Translations under genes and position numbers: made by a program | Shown here: positions 32,477-44,474 of the stretch, one piece after another | How the letters are laid out: each line of letters starts with the position of its first letter | How positions within the stretch are numbered: the first letter of the stretch is position 1 | NCBI RefSeq assembly: GCF_963678635.1 | Contig: NC_087066.1 | Location: forward strand, 58,112,312 to 58,176,311 | Source: Symsagittifera roscoffensis | Lineage: Eukaryota; Xenacoelomorpha; Acoela; Convolutidae | Direction of reading: 5' to 3' | Length of the DNA stretch: 64,000 bases | Notes under the pieces: model-generated | The model's input: only the letters and a program-made list of their open reading frames with translations | Told to the model about the DNA's origin: nothing | Database searches by the model: none

Positions 32477-33912
32477 CACGGCTGATTACAGTTGACAAAG
32501 AAAGAACAATTTTAAATTCCAGAACATTTGAAATTAATCAAAAAGTCACATGATAATGTAGCAAAGACTCTTTTTATATCCTAACCAAAAGCAAAATTTG
32601 TGCAACTTCATTTATGGCTAGGTTTTAAATAAGATTTTCAGAGACTTTGTAAAATTGACCCATATAGAAGATTTCGAGAAAATTTACAAAGGTTTACAAG
32701 GTTTACAAACATTTCGAGAAAATAAGCTGAAGTTTGATTACACACGACCACTAACATAAAAGGTACAATCTCCTAAAAAAGAATTCAATTCATTTTCAAA
32801 TAGCCTTCGTCAAACTAACTTCCTCTCTCAGCTCTAAATCTTTCGAATTTTTTGTCGCGACTCCGTCTTATTCTCAAAATTTAACTAAAACTGGATCTGA
32901 TTTTCTCAGATCAAAACAGCTACCATATAAACTCGGTAGAATTGTTGCCAGATCTAGTTCAAATCCAAGCGCGAGAAACAACCTTAGCAGTATATTGGGC
33001 ACTAATGGATGTCTCAATATTGTTTGACCCAATTTGAGATCATAAGAAAAGACTTCAGCGAACATCACCAGATGCAAGTTCCTATCAACGACAATCATCT
33101 TCATGTTGGATCAATGCAGAGAGTGGGACACGCCACTGAGCAGGTTGAAAATGACTACCCCGAGAATCCTGGTTCTCATTTTGTAGCGCAACCAGTAGAT
33201 AATTTTCTCTTTCCTAGGGAGAAAGCGGGATCTGATGAGAAACCAAACACAATTGATAAAGATGATGGTATCTCATAAACAATGACTTCTCAGAACAATC
33301 CATCACAGCAACCACAAACAACGTAACATCAACTAGCTCTGTTTTCTATACAGTACCTCCAGAACTCTTCTGCTGCTGGACAGCGATTTGTTTTTACTAT
33401 TTTAAAAAGAAAATATATATTTGTTGAAATTTAGTTTATCTTTTTCAGTAAAAAACTTTTCTACATTTTTATTTTAATTTCGAAATACAAGACTATTTCG
33501 AAAAAATACAAGATGATTTTGAAACATTCCGAAAAATTGAAAAAAACTACTACAATTTTGAATACAAGTTGCATTGGCGATAAAAACTTTGCACAATTTA
33601 GCATTTTTGGTACACAGGTTAAAGGACAACAATAAAAAATTAGCACACCAAATCAAAACCTTTCGCAATCAAAAAAATTTGATCATTTTTACATCTTTTT
33701 GAAAAATGAAAGTTTATTTTTGCATTTTGCAGAAAAATGAAAAATTTTTCATTTTTTTTTTAAATTGAAACAATTTTGCAATTTGCAGAAAAATTTGGAA
33801 AAATTTTTGCATCTTGTTAAAAAATTGAAATACTTTTGCATTTGATGGAAAAAAATGAAACAATTTTTGCATCTTTTTATAGTATTTGACAAATTTTTCG
33901 CATTTTGGTGAA
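32477..33912 (+). repeat. Tandem segmental duplication, copy C
   Basis: Starts at CGGCTGATTACAGTTGAC and matches copy A from about 29834 on, at an offset of ~2653, up to CATTTTGGTGAA at 33912. It then runs on into unique sequence (AAAACTGTAAGG), so the right end of copy C is the original right flank of the unit. Confidence 0.9.
33009..33278 (+). CDS. Uncharacterised 89-codon ORF in copy C
   Basis: Identical in protein to the frame at 30356-30625, through the segmental duplication. It adds no independent evidence of function but shows how recent the duplication is. Confidence 0.25.
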   Translation: MSQYCLTQFEIIRKDFSEHHQMQVPINDNHLHVGSMQRVGHATEQVENDYPENPGSHFVAQPVDNFLFPREKAGSDEKPNTIDKDDGIS

Positions 33913-34040
33913 AAAAAAACTGTAAGGTTTCTTGCATCTTGTAGGAAAAGCTAAAGATTTTTTTAGCGGAATGTTGAAAAATTGAAATGAATTTGCAACT
34001 TTTGAAAAGACTGAAAATTTTCTTCACTTTCTTTTGATTA
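33670..34040. repeat. Degenerate ~40-base repeats containing TTTTTGCAT
   Basis: Loose tandem units of the form AAAATTGAAA(C/T)A then TTTTGCAT(C/T)TT recur at ~35-45-base spacing. The same kind of array is present at 31030-31257 in copy A. On the minus strand the units read as Asn-Ala-Lys and Phe-rich peptides, which are not considered real. Confidence 0.6.
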
Positions 34041-36249
34041 ATTTGAGTACTTTTGCTTTCAAATGAAAAAAGTAGGAAGATTTTGGAAGGTAAAAAATCT
34101 AACAGTCATTATAAAAATTAATTTACTAATTTGAAAACCGATGAACTAATTTGACTTGCATGGAAGGTAAAAGTGTCCAAGGAACAGCAAGAATTGTGGG
34201 TAGAGACACAATGATCTTGGGTTACTATGCATTTTTTGTAAGAACCCTTAGAAATGGAAACAAAAAATTGTGTTTTATAGAAAAAAACCTACGAGCTTTC
34301 CATAGTTAGAAATTTTATTCAAAGTTTTCATAAGCTGCACTAAATGCTCTATGGTTAATTTAATGTTTCATACTGTTCACACCCTATTTGTTCTATTCTC
34401 TTCATCTGATAAAACTGTTTATGTTTTGAAAAATGTACCCAGGAGAAAACACTAGTTACAAATAAATCAAATTTTTAAAAAATCAAAAAAAAAATTGGGG
34501 CAGTTTCTTGGTGCCAAAACCCAAAAAGAGGGAAATTTACTTTAAACCCTACTTCCAATGATCCAATGGGCACCACAATGAGCGACAGTTTGTCTGATTT
34601 GGTGAGAAAGAAGGAGAAGCAATAACTTCAAATAGAAAAATTGTTAGCCACGCTTCTAAAAAGCTTAGACTCGGTCCTATATTGGAACCTACTTCTCAAA
34701 ACTCAACCATGGGTTGCCCAAAAATTCAATATTTGACAATGATAGTTAGAAAACAAAATTTCAGATGTAACAACAATCCTTTTGATCAAGCAAAAGCTCT
34801 TCACTGTGCAGAACGAAACGCATATGCATTCGGAACACAGACTCCATGTTGCTTAACATTTAGCAAATCTTTATAAATCTTTTGTACCAACTTCTTGCTT
34901 AACATTATTACAGTTTTGTTTCAAAATTTGGGATCGCTGATCAGTTTGAGCAGACCGCATATTTAGAAGTTTTTAAATTGATAAAGAAAATTGTGAACGA
35001 ACACCATGGAAATTGTTGAACGTATATGTACTAGTTCTTTTTTAGTTATTCAGTTCTAATTTTTTGCTACTGTTTTGATGCTTATATGTGCAAGCATTCG
35101 AATAATGTTATCTACAACCTGTGAAGAACGACAGTGTGATTAGCTATCTTATGAAAAACCGTCGGATTTTTTTCAGCCTCTCCAAGCTAGATAACATCCA
35201 AATTTTGTTAGCTTTGTTTTATTTCCCTAGTTGAACCAAACTCGAGAATGCATCTTAACTTTTATTGGTTAAAAATTGGCAAACTTCAGCGACTTTTTGA
35301 CAGTTTTTTGTTCTTATGGTCATTTTCAGCCTCTTCATTTTCAATTGCAAAGCAGAAACCTTAAGTTTAGACTTGTTCAAGTCACCTAGAGATTTTTTGG
35401 AACTCAAACTATTCAGCCAAAAGTCAGTACACTAAGTCAAACTATTCAGCCTCGGATTTCTATTAAAAGAGCGGTATCCAGATGCAAAATCCATTCTATG
35501 TGGTCATTTATCTATCGAATGACACCAAAAAAAACTGATCAACTCAGATATTATTCCAATACTGGTTCGGCTTCAATAAAATTTATTTAACAGCTGGAAC
35601 AGAGACAATGTTTTTGGACAGTATGCATACAAAACGTCTCTATTCTTCAGTTTTTCAAAAAAAAATCCACAAGACTTTGGAAACAACTCACTCTCAATTC
35701 ATTCTCAATTGCCCAAAAGACTTCATTTGCCAGTGTTCATTAAATGTGTTACTAGGAGAGCTTCAAGATCTTTGGAAACAATTCAAACCTCAAAAGCATA
35801 AAAAACTCCTGTACACAAAAGAAGAATCACTTTAACTTCAAATAAAAGACTACAATTAATCTCTACCAACACACAAATTGTAATTTTTACTCATGGTAAA
35901 CACCCAAGAAAAAAGGAGGTATGACCAAAAAATTTTGACTTGTTTTCAGCGCAAGTTTGAAAACAAAATAATAAGCATCTTTTTGATTTAATTTTGAATT
36001 CTCATACGAATAAAATGAGCCAGTAAGACAACATCCTTTTAGATAATCGGGAATAAAAAGAATCTATTGCAGATTTTGTTTGTGCACTAAATAAAAAAAT
36101 ACTTACTTCGCAGACATTTATTGTTCATTTTGGAAGCCATTGAAATTTCACTCAAATTTTTTATCGTTCAAAATGACATAACACCAGACAAAAGAACAAA
36201 GACACCTTTTGAAACCCGAAAAAGAACTTGATAATTGTATTCTACAGGT
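34041..36249. other. No gene recognised
   Basis: AT-rich DNA. Short frames at 34560-34876 (KLLATLLKSLDSVLYWN; CNNNPFDQAKALHCAERN) and 35608-35835 look somewhat protein-like and may be old transposon debris, but cannot be assigned. Confidence 0.3.
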
Positions 36250-37135
36250 TATAGATTCAGTACTATATCGTTAAATTGAAGATCATTGGAAAAAATTTGT
36301 TCATAAATTGCAACAATTTGTCTCTACAATTGAAAATTTCAAAAAAGGTCATTCCTTTCCGGAAAAGATACAAGCCACACTTTACAGATGATATATTTGA
36401 AATACATTCAAAATCAACATGAGGAAAAAAGACGAAATAAGTGATAACCTCTGCAGAATGATGATTTCTTATGGGTTGGTGAAGGTGCATAAAAAGAATA
36501 CCATTGAGACCGGCCCCTTCATTGCCTGATAGCTCTTGTTATAAATTGAACAAGGTTCTTGCAAATTTTTTTGAGAAAAATGAGGGAGCAAACATCGAAG
36601 CCACCTAACTAGAAGCGAGAGAAATCTTAGAGAGCACTAGTTTTGAGTCCAGTGAAAATGTGATATCTCTAGATGTGAAGAGTTCGCATACAAATGTTTC
36701 ATTCAAAGAAGTGATAGTCATATCTCTGGGAAAGCTGTATGAGCAAGATGAGACACCATGAGTCGCTAGGAAAACGACGGAGACTGATGAAAACATCAGT
36801 TAGTCAATTCTTTTTCAAAAGCAATGAAACATAGTACGTTCAGAAAAATGTTTTTTGGCGATGTGGGGATCTTTTGGCGTTATTTTAGCAAATCTTTGCC
36901 TGAAGCAATACAAAAAGGCACTAGCGAGGGATATTCCCGAAACGTTTATACCCGAAAAAGATCTCAATGAATTATTTCCCGAGTGCAATGAGAAGGCCAC
37001 GTACCGATCGAAAGGTATGGAGTGTGAATGTTGTTTGAACTGGTATCACGTAAAATGCGGTGGTATACCAAATAATTAGTATCAAAAAATAAGTTAAACC
37101 GCCTGGTACTGTGCTGAAATACTCGTCTGTGAAAG
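36250..37135 (+). pseudogene. Penelope-like element 1, reverse transcriptase with PHD finger (5' part)
   Basis: Decayed plus-strand RT of the Penelope-like class. Visible: GLVKVHKKNT (the PLE hallmark G.xKxHK), NLNKVLANFFEKNEGANIE, SENVISLDVKSSHTNVSFKE (catalytic Asp region), GVILANLCLKQYKKAL, then a zinc-binding PHD-type insert CNEKATYRSKG, CECCLNWYHVKCGGI, with the final WYC at ~37108. Several stops and shifts. The coding remnant is cut at about 37135 by the copia LTR and resumes at ~42350. A PHD finger embedded between RT motifs is a feature of one PLE lineage. Confidence 0.7.
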
Positions 37136-37480
37136 GTTAATTTCAAGACAAGACCGCTTAGAACCACAAGACTCTAAACGAAATTGTAACTTCTCTATTC
37201 GAGGAAGGAGTGAAACAATATTGACTTATGACATTTTAAGTTGATATCAAAAATATCGCGGTTAAACAAAAGTTGTTAACTTTGAATTAAGCCACCAAGT
37301 AAATGGCGAAAAAAAGATAAAAAGTTTTTTTAAAACCTTATGACCTAATATTATCAGAGGTTATGAGCGATTGAAGCTTTTAAGCAAAAAAAGTTTGATG
37401 GATTCCGAACAATAGAAACACGGAAGTTTTCTTGTATGGTGTGAACGATTCCTAGCCTAAATTTAAAAAAAGCCTAAAAG
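37136..37480 (+). repeat. Copia left LTR (approximate ends)
   Basis: Shares with 41452-41830 the blocks AATTTCAAGACA, CGAAATTGTAA(C/T)TTCTCTATT, AACAATATTGACTTATGA, TATCGCGGTTAAACAAA, GCGATTGAAGCTT and TGTGAAC(G/A)ATTCCTAG. Homology to the right copy begins abruptly near 37136 and continues past the LTR into gag, so only the left end is sharp. No tRNA primer site was recognised. Confidence 0.6.
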
Positions 37481-37483
37481 TAG

Positions 37484-38030
37484 AATCTGAAAAAGTTAGC
37501 GAAGCCAGAAGAGTTTCTGTTAGGAGCAGGTTGTATCAGGAAACCATTATGCACCTCAGTGATGCTACTTTTTAGATGATCATTGATCAGAATGACGAGA
37601 ATGGATTCGAGATATGGAAATAGCTTTAGCTGCAAAAACATTTGGGCAGATTCGGACGGGCCAAATCGTTGTGCTTTCGCAAGAGTTGCTGGAAGTAAGA
37701 AGAATGATGAATCAATATTAGAATTTGTAATTAAAGTCGGCAACATTGTTTTCAAACTACAATCTGCAGATGAAAAATCAGCAACAACCTTGGAATAAAA
37801 ATAGTTTTTAAGGCATTGCCACAAAAATACGACTCATTCATAGCTGCAATACAGTTCCATTAGATATCTTAATTACAACTGAGGGAGCGACTGATTGAAC
37901 GACCACTTAGGGGGAGGTAAAACAAACAAGATACGAGTTTTAAGTCCATTGTGGCTCCAGCGATCGATAGAACTGGCCGAGGACGATACAATGGAGGATC
38001 AGGACTAGGAAACACAAATCACACTGCTGA
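37484..38030 (+). pseudogene. Copia gag remnant
   Basis: Frames with stops that match the partial copy at 41845-42300, e.g. SRLYQETIMHL, DENGFEIW, and ESILEFVIKVGNIVFKLQSADEKSATTLE at 37700-37796. In copia Gag this region (UBN2-type) mediates capsid assembly. Assigned by position between the LTR and protease and by the pairwise match; at least four lesions. Confidence 0.5.
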
Positions 38031-38109
38031 CAGGTGCTATGCATAGCAGCATGTAAACAAGCAATATTCAAGCAATCATCAAGGCGGTTTCTCTGGGTTT
38101 GCACTAATT

Positions 38110-39330
38110 GCAAGCTCAAATGGGTCGATGGATATTGTGATAGACTGTGGATGCACGCATCATATCATTACAGGCAAATCAATTTTCAAGAGGCTTTTCA
38201 TGCTGGAAGGGGACGAAACTGCGATGTTTTTAACTAATGGGGATGGTGCACATCAGCGAGTACATGGTGCTGGAGAAGTTTGCCTCCCCTTCTACGATCG
38301 TAACAAAGCTAAGTACACGTTTAATCTCCAGCGCGCATTGTATGTTCCGAGCTTCAATTATCAGCTGATATCAGATTCGCTGCTAGTTAAGCAACGGAAT
38401 ACAGTGATTTCAAACAAAAACTCGCATATACGCGTGGGACAACAGAAACTTTATTCTAATGAAAGGGATGGTCTTTTTTGGTTTGAACATATCGCAAAAG
38501 AGACAAATAAGTTGGCTTTGTCTTTTTCTACGTAGCGTGCGAGGTTTTTCAATGTAAATTGTGAAACACTGAAGAAAATTGCAAATCAAGCAGTAAAAGG
38601 CATGATTAATTCCGGTTCATTGGCAAACGATAAAAGTATTACGTGGTGAGAATGTAATATAATTAAGTCTGACATATCTAAATACACTTAAGTAAAGGCA
38701 ACGCGAAAATTTGAGCTAGTTCGCAGTGATGTTTGAGGACTTTTTTTGGAATTCTTGCATGGAAACAAATGTGTAACATCCTTTTTTGATGATTTTCTAA
38801 GAAATGGAACGGTATATTTTATGGCGTTTAAAGTCAATTCGTCAGCAAAAATACATATTTTTCTTAAAACGTTGGTCCAACCATGTAACGTAACTGGATT
38901 TACACTCAAGTTGGATTAAGGTGGGGGGTATTTCACTGAAATTCCAAAACTTTTGCGAGAAAAACAGTATTGCACCAGTAGTAACAACAAAAAGCTTTTT
39001 CTCCTAATCACATTGGTAAAGCCAAGCGCTTTTGACGAACAATTTTTGACAATGCATTGCTCTATGATTATTTTCAAAACTATCAGTTTCTTTTTGGGGA
39101 AGTGCAGCTGACACTGTTGTATACAAAAATATGTACTAATACCTGCTATTATTGATGACAAAACACCTTAAGAAACGTTTTTTGGAAGGCGCAACTAAGT
39201 GTTCAACATTTAAAATTTTAGTTGCCTATGTTTATCAAAAATTGAAATACACCATCGCAAGGTTTTACCCAAAGGCAAAAAGGCAGTTTTACTGGTTATG
39301 ACGGTTCAAATCCTGCATATAATTAATCAT
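38110..39330 (+). pseudogene. Copia protease and integrase remnant
   Basis: The 136-codon open part 38128-38535 has the protease site IVIDCGCTHHIITG, where copia proteases usually have D-S-G, and the following ALYVPSFNYQLISDSLL. After a TAG the same frame runs into the GAG-pre-integrase and integrase region: ETLKKIANQAVKGM, FELVRSDV, FFDDFLRNGTVYFMAFK, GFTLKLD, and further KVLPKGKKAVLLV near 39262. Stops and shifts are frequent beyond 38650. Order protease then integrase confirms copia type. Confidence 0.6.
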
Positions 39331-39899
39331 TTCCTTGAGGAAAAAATTAACCTTATCGCTCTCGATAACGGATCAAGGCTTGCTATTGTTCTACCTTTTC
39401 CGGGCAATGATCCAGTGGGGGCTGTAAAAGATTCAGTAAGTGTCATTAATGCCTAAACAAGCGCAACTGATGCTTTTGAAGTAAAGCCCACTCTTGAACA
39501 GCCGTTATCACCGACAGGGGGAGCTACTTCTACATTTATTGATACTTCTCAAAGAGTATCTTCAGCATCTATTCCTCATAATATCCACATGTAAGTTCAA
39601 GATACGCCAATCAGCTTAGATACACATGAAAACTAACAACTCACCATGAATTTGTTTCAACTGATGCCATAGAGACATTCCAACTGCAGACAACCTGCTA
39701 AACAGTTTTTCCCTCACTCCTGACAGTTCGATACATTTTTTTACAACAACATTCTTCATCATCTTAATCAACAGAACGATCTGCAAATGACATAGAAAAC
39801 TTTACTACTTGAGATTTTTAAATTCTACAACAAATAGGACTGGTCGGATCGTTCGCTGACCAGTGGCACTAGGATTACAACTTTTTTTACTTAGGAAAA

Positions 39900-41440
39900 T
39901 TGTTTTTTTTTGCAATGGCTGCTAGTGTCAACGGCAATGTTCCACTCAATTATGAGAAAGCAATTGTTTCAGTTGATCTAGAAGAAAAATGGCAAGCTGC
40001 AATGCAAAATGAAATCAATAGTCTGAAAAAAAACATGGTTTTTATTGCCTCTACCTTCTGGAAAACCATTAACAAAAAGCAAATGGTGTTTCGATATAAA
40101 GCATAAAAGCGAACAAAATAAAGCACGTCATGTGGCTGAGGGATTTAGTCAAATTTACGGACAAAACTAAACTAAGATATTTTTTCACCTACAGTTGGTA
40201 TGACAGTTATTCGCTCATTATTTGCCATTGCAGCACAACATGCTTAAGAAATGCGACGAATTGATGTCAAAACAGCTTTTTGAATTCTACTTTAGAGGTA
40301 GAAATTTTCATTGAGCAATCTCGGGATTTTAAGTCTGGTGAGGGTGTTGTATGCAAGCTCAATAATTGTTTTTAGGGCTTAAGCCAAGCGAGTCAGCTTA
40401 GAATCAGTTTCTAACAAAAAAATTTTGGGAAGTTGGACACTTAAGAAGCTCTGTAGATACTTGTTTATTTTATCATTTCAAAAAAAAATGAGTTTCATTG
40501 CTGGGTAAGTTGATGACCAGATAATTTGTGAGGTTGACGAATCTTCAGTAAAAGAGCTGCCAATCTTGGTAAGCTGATTCGCATTGAAGAAAAGGGCGTT
40601 TGCGAAGTTCAGGTTGGTGAAAAACGTATAATACTTTATCAATAAAGACATGACAAAATTTAATCGAAAAATGGAATATGCAAAATTGCAAAACGGTTTA
40701 TGAACCTGTGGTTACATGTAAAAATGCCACTGATGACAAAAGTCTAACTAATTGTTCTCTTTTTCAGAAGTTAGTGAGGGCGTTACTGTATTTAGCTGTA
40801 ACATTTAGGCGAGATTTTGCTTTGGCAAAAAAATACTCTCTCAGGCGTGCAAAAGTCCATCAGTGCAAAACTTTCTTGCAGCAAAAAGAAAACTATGACA
40901 ATTAAAGGGCACGAATTATTCCTTTCTGACTCACGACATGATAATGCTCCAGGTATTTTTGCGTACAGTGATGCCTGTTTACGTGAAGATTGAATTATTG
41001 GTTTCGAATTTTTGGCATGGTTATTGAATTAAATGAGTGAGACTCACCGGTAATTTGGTGAACTACTAAACAACGCTCGGTATCATTATTTACATGTGAA
41101 TCGGAATATATGACTCTATCGGCCTTGGCTCAGGAAGTTTTGTTCCTGAAACATGTTTTTGAGAGTGCTAAATATGAACTACTCACCCTATTTTGTTAGG
41201 TGACAAACAAGGAGCAGTTTGTGTAGCTCATCAAATAGCTCCAAGATCGAAAACCAAACATATCGACACAAAGTACACTTTGTTCGAGAACAAATTCCCT
41301 CTGGTAAGATGACGCTAAAATATCCTTCTACTACAATTATGATTGCGGATAATTTGACAAAAGAGAATCGAAGTGTTCGTTTGGCGCAGATATGCAAGCT
41401 TTTCTTTGGAAGTGACCTTTTGATATACTTTGATATACTG
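39900..41440 (+). pseudogene. Copia reverse transcriptase and RNase H remnant
   Basis: Starts with PLNYEKAIVSVDLEEKWQAA and MQNEINSLKKN, the typical opening of copia RT. Then HVAEGFSQIYGQ, and after many stops the RNase H part: KLVRALLYLAVTFRRDFAL at ~40770, and AHQIAPRSKTKHIDTKY at ~41227-41277, the copia C-terminal hallmark. MIADNLTKENR follows near 41340 in another frame. The central RT (catalytic YVDD area, 40300-40560) is barely readable. Confidence 0.6.
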
Positions 41441-41451
41441 TTTTGTGATTG

Positions 41452-41830
41452 GTCAATTTCAAGACATGAATGTTTACAAACCAAAGACTCTAAGCGAAAT
41501 TGTAATTTCTCTATTCGAGAAAGGAGGGAAACAATATTGACTTATGAGTTTAAACATTTTAAATTGACATTTAAAGTATCGCGGTTAAACAAAGGTTGTT
41601 TATTTATACTTAAACCACTCTAATGGAAAAGAAATGATTAAAAAATGTTCTTCTTTTTAAACATTGAAACCTTATATCATAAGAGGTTATGGGCGATTGA
41701 AGCTTCCAAGCACCAAAAGCTTGATTGGTTCCGACTAAAAGAAACTGCCCATTTTCAAAGGGAAACCCGAAAATTTTCCTGCATAGTGTGAACAATTCCT
41801 AGACTGTATTTAAGCTAAAAACCTAAAATT
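41452..41830 (+). repeat. Copia right LTR (approximate ends)
   Basis: Direct-repeat partner of 37136-37480, e.g. GGTCAATTTCAAGACATGA at its left edge and GCGATTGAAGCTTCCAAG inside. It contains a few extra bases relative to the left copy. At about 15% divergence the insertion is old. Confidence 0.6.
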
Positions 41831-41844
41831 AGAATCTGAAAAAA

Positions 41845-42300
41845 ATGGCGAAGTCAGAAGAGATGCTAATCAGAGGAAGTTGTATCAGGAAACCATTATG
41901 CACCTCAATGATGCTATTCTGCAGATATTCGTTGCTCAGAATGACAGGAATGGATTCAAAACATGGAAATAGTTGCAAAAAACATTGACCAGACTCAAAC
42001 GGGCCAAAACATTGTGCTTTCGGACGAATTTCTGGAACTAGGAGGAATGATGAATCGATGATCGAATTTGCAACCAAAGTCGGCAACATTGTTTTCAAAC
42101 AACAACCTTCAGATGAAAAATCAGCGTCAACCTTAGTACAGCCATAGTTTCTAAGGCATTGCCACAAGAATACGATTCATTCATAGCTGCAATGCAGTTC
42201 CAGCAGCCATCGTACCTACAACTGAAGGAGCGACTGATTAAAAGAATACTTGGGGGGAGGTCAAACAAGCAAAATACGAGTTCTACGTCCTATACAGTGG
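41845..42300 (+). pseudogene. Second, truncated copia gag start
   Basis: Directly follows the right LTR and repeats the beginning of gag: an ATG with MAKSEEMLIRGSCIRKPLC, then FATKVGNIVFKQQ and PSDEKSASTLVQ at 42070-42150. It ends near 42330 where Penelope sequence resumes. The LTR-gag-pol-LTR-gag structure suggests LTR recombination between tandem copies, or a second insertion. Confidence 0.5.
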
Positions 42301-42349
42301 ATGGTACCAAAAAATAACAGATACAAGCCGCATAATATTTTTTAGATGT

Positions 42350-42892
42350 TGCACCACTCTTCAATACAAGAGAAGTGTAATCAAAGGGATTGTTAAAAGG
42401 GTTTTCTGCAGTACGTCCTCATGGGAAAATTTTGATAAAGCGATGGAAATCAACCATGAATAGTGGTTGGATAAATAATATCCGGATAGCTGGTCATTGT
42501 GGGATGCATCGCAAGCCCTTGAAAAGATCATCGGTGAGGATGATGGCTGAGAAAAGGAAGCCTTGTGGTTATAGCATGGATTCATCGCCCATCTGGATGG
42601 TTCAGTATTGGGTGACTCACAGCCAGAAATTAGCAAAAATTAGTGCGCGATATCACCATTGTGCAGATAATATTCACGACGCAGAAAATGAAAACTTGGC
42701 AAGAAGGTCCGACTTCTCACTACGAGGATTGAAGAACACCGAAAAAAGGATGAACCAGTTGGACAGCAAAAAAGGCAGTGTGGTATTGATATTGGTAAAT
42801 CGAAGATAAATTGGAAGATAAAAGAGACCGGCAATTAACATGCGCGACGAATTTAGAAGTAGGGAGCTGACACTAAGGCCATCGCCCGATTG
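42350..42892 (+). pseudogene. Penelope-like element 1, 3' part with GIY-YIG nuclease tail
   Basis: Continuation of the PLE cut at 37135. Residues such as WENFDKAMEINHE (42427), DASQALEKIIGEDDG (42508), and the GIY-YIG domain tail TTRIEEHRKKDEPVGQ (42713) with QCGIDI follow in order. It ends with MRDEFRSRELTLRPSPD and TGA near 42840-42893. The GIY-YIG nuclease nicks target DNA for PLE integration. Several stops. Together with 36250-37135 it makes one element split by ~5.2 kb of copia DNA. Confidence 0.65.
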
Positions 42893-42984
42893 ATCAACAG
42901 GGACAAGAATCTGTTGAATTTGCTTGATAAAAGCCCGCTGAGCGGAGAAAATAATTTAAGGTTTTGACACAAAGTTATCAATAA

Positions 42985-44470
42985 CTCTTTGAAAAGCCAC
43001 AGGGCGAACAATTTTTCCCCTAGTTCAATCGGATTTCTCATCAAGAATCTAGAAGACAGAAAGAATCTTATTCGAGCCACCATATACTGTCAAAGGAAGA
43101 GTGCCTCAAACAAATTGGCGGAATTGATAAAGACGTGGAATCTGACCATCTCGACCGAAAAATTTGTGGTCTCCCAATTCAAGCAGAAGTGTCAACACGA
43201 GATCATCAAAGGGTACAGCGAGCTCCACCAACAACACGAGCTCTAACTAATTTCTTTGCGCCTGGTGTGGGAGCACAAAGAGCAGTTGTTCGAGCTAATT
43301 TCCAAAAGACGAAGCAGCAGGAAAAGATATTCGCAGACTCAGCGCAGGGCACAGGCGAAGCGGGTAGCTGCGGATAGACAGCAGAAGGACGACAAACCGC
43401 AACCACAGTGAGGTTACTTGCATTTTGGGATTTGCGTTGTTAGCGCCTTGTGAGTTTTTGATTCTCCTGCCCAGCAGTGCATTTACCACCGACGTGCATG
43501 AGATTTATTTTCTGAAAAACAATTTGTGGAAAACTGTTTTGAATTATACAAAGTACTTGAATAAGTTTAACAATAGCCAATATCGTTTTGAATTTCTGAG
43601 AAAATGCCTAAATACCGATATAATATCTAACTTTTTGCGAATTAGGGTACCTGAGAATAGGGTGTCAATCGAGGAATGGGGCAAGCGAGGAAAGCGGTAG
43701 CGCTGCGGAAGGCTCTGGCAAGGTAAGGGACATTGTTAGTACATCAATTGATCAAAGATTGTGGCCATTGGTCTTTAACTATGTTCTTCGTCAAGCAAGG
43801 GACAACGCTTTAGCCACGCACCTCGGTCACCCTAGAAAAGATACACAGAAAAGCGGTAAAGGTACTAGATCAGAAAAAAATGCCGGGATGGGCGGATGAG
43901 TTATTGTTTATTGGACCTAAACATTTAGTCCGAGACAAACTTTGCACACATAGTTATTTTTTGTCGGAACTGAAGAAGCATGACGTGCTTTGCAAATATC
44001 TATGTGAAATTGAAGCGGCTGTTAGGTGGTACATACAAAAAACACGCCAGATTCCACATGATATGGGAATTGAAAAAAGCTAGAAAATATCTCAGAAACA
44101 AACGAACTAGTGGCGGTAATTTTTGATAAGGGTGTTGGGTTTTGCGTCATGATAAACACACGTTTGAACAAAAACTGACCCAATTGCTAAATCAGAACAG
44201 ATCAAAAGAAAAATTGAAAAAAAACTTGATAAAAGAACTACTGGCCTTGAACAAAAGATATGAAATCACAGATGGCTTATATGCGATGTTGAGGTCAACT
44301 GGTTGTCAAATTGCACGACTTTATGGACTGACTAAAGTGCATAAAAAGGATACACCTCTAGGACCTGTCCTCTCTCTCTCGGTAGTTCTCATGAGAACCT
44401 CATTGAAACACTAGCAATATTTTTTGAGGGTGCAAGTATTGAGACCACCACTGAAGCAGCTATGGGACAT
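42985..44470 (+). pseudogene. Penelope-like element 2, N-terminal and RT part
   Basis: Starts with an N-terminal region (NLIRATIYCQRKSASNKLAE; STEKFVVSQFKQKCQHEI), then KYLNKFNNSQYRFEFLRKC and DIISNFLRIRVPENRVS (43550-43660), CEIEAAVRWYIQKTRQIP (44003), GVGFCVM, and the RT hallmark LYGLTKVHKKDTPLGPVLS (44320-44376) and FFEGASIETTTEAA (44420-44462). At least six lesions. The RT is then interrupted by a ~900-base insertion and resumes at 45390. Same family as element 1 by motif spelling. Confidence 0.65.
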
Positions 44471-44474
44471 TCAA

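Larger units (their letters stand above)
37136..41830 (+). mobile_element. Ty1/copia retrotransposon nested in Penelope element 1
   Basis: Two ~85% similar direct repeats (LTRs) at 37136-37480 and 41452-41830 enclose gag, protease, integrase, RT and RNase H remnants in copia order (integrase before RT). The flanks on both sides are Penelope sequence in the same orientation, which shows insertion. After the right LTR a second gag start follows, so the insertion is partly tandem. Confidence 0.7.

Noticed and set aside
38128-38535. Intact host aspartic protease gene
   Set aside because: Order of domains, flanking LTR-like repeats and decayed integrase and RT place it in a copia element.
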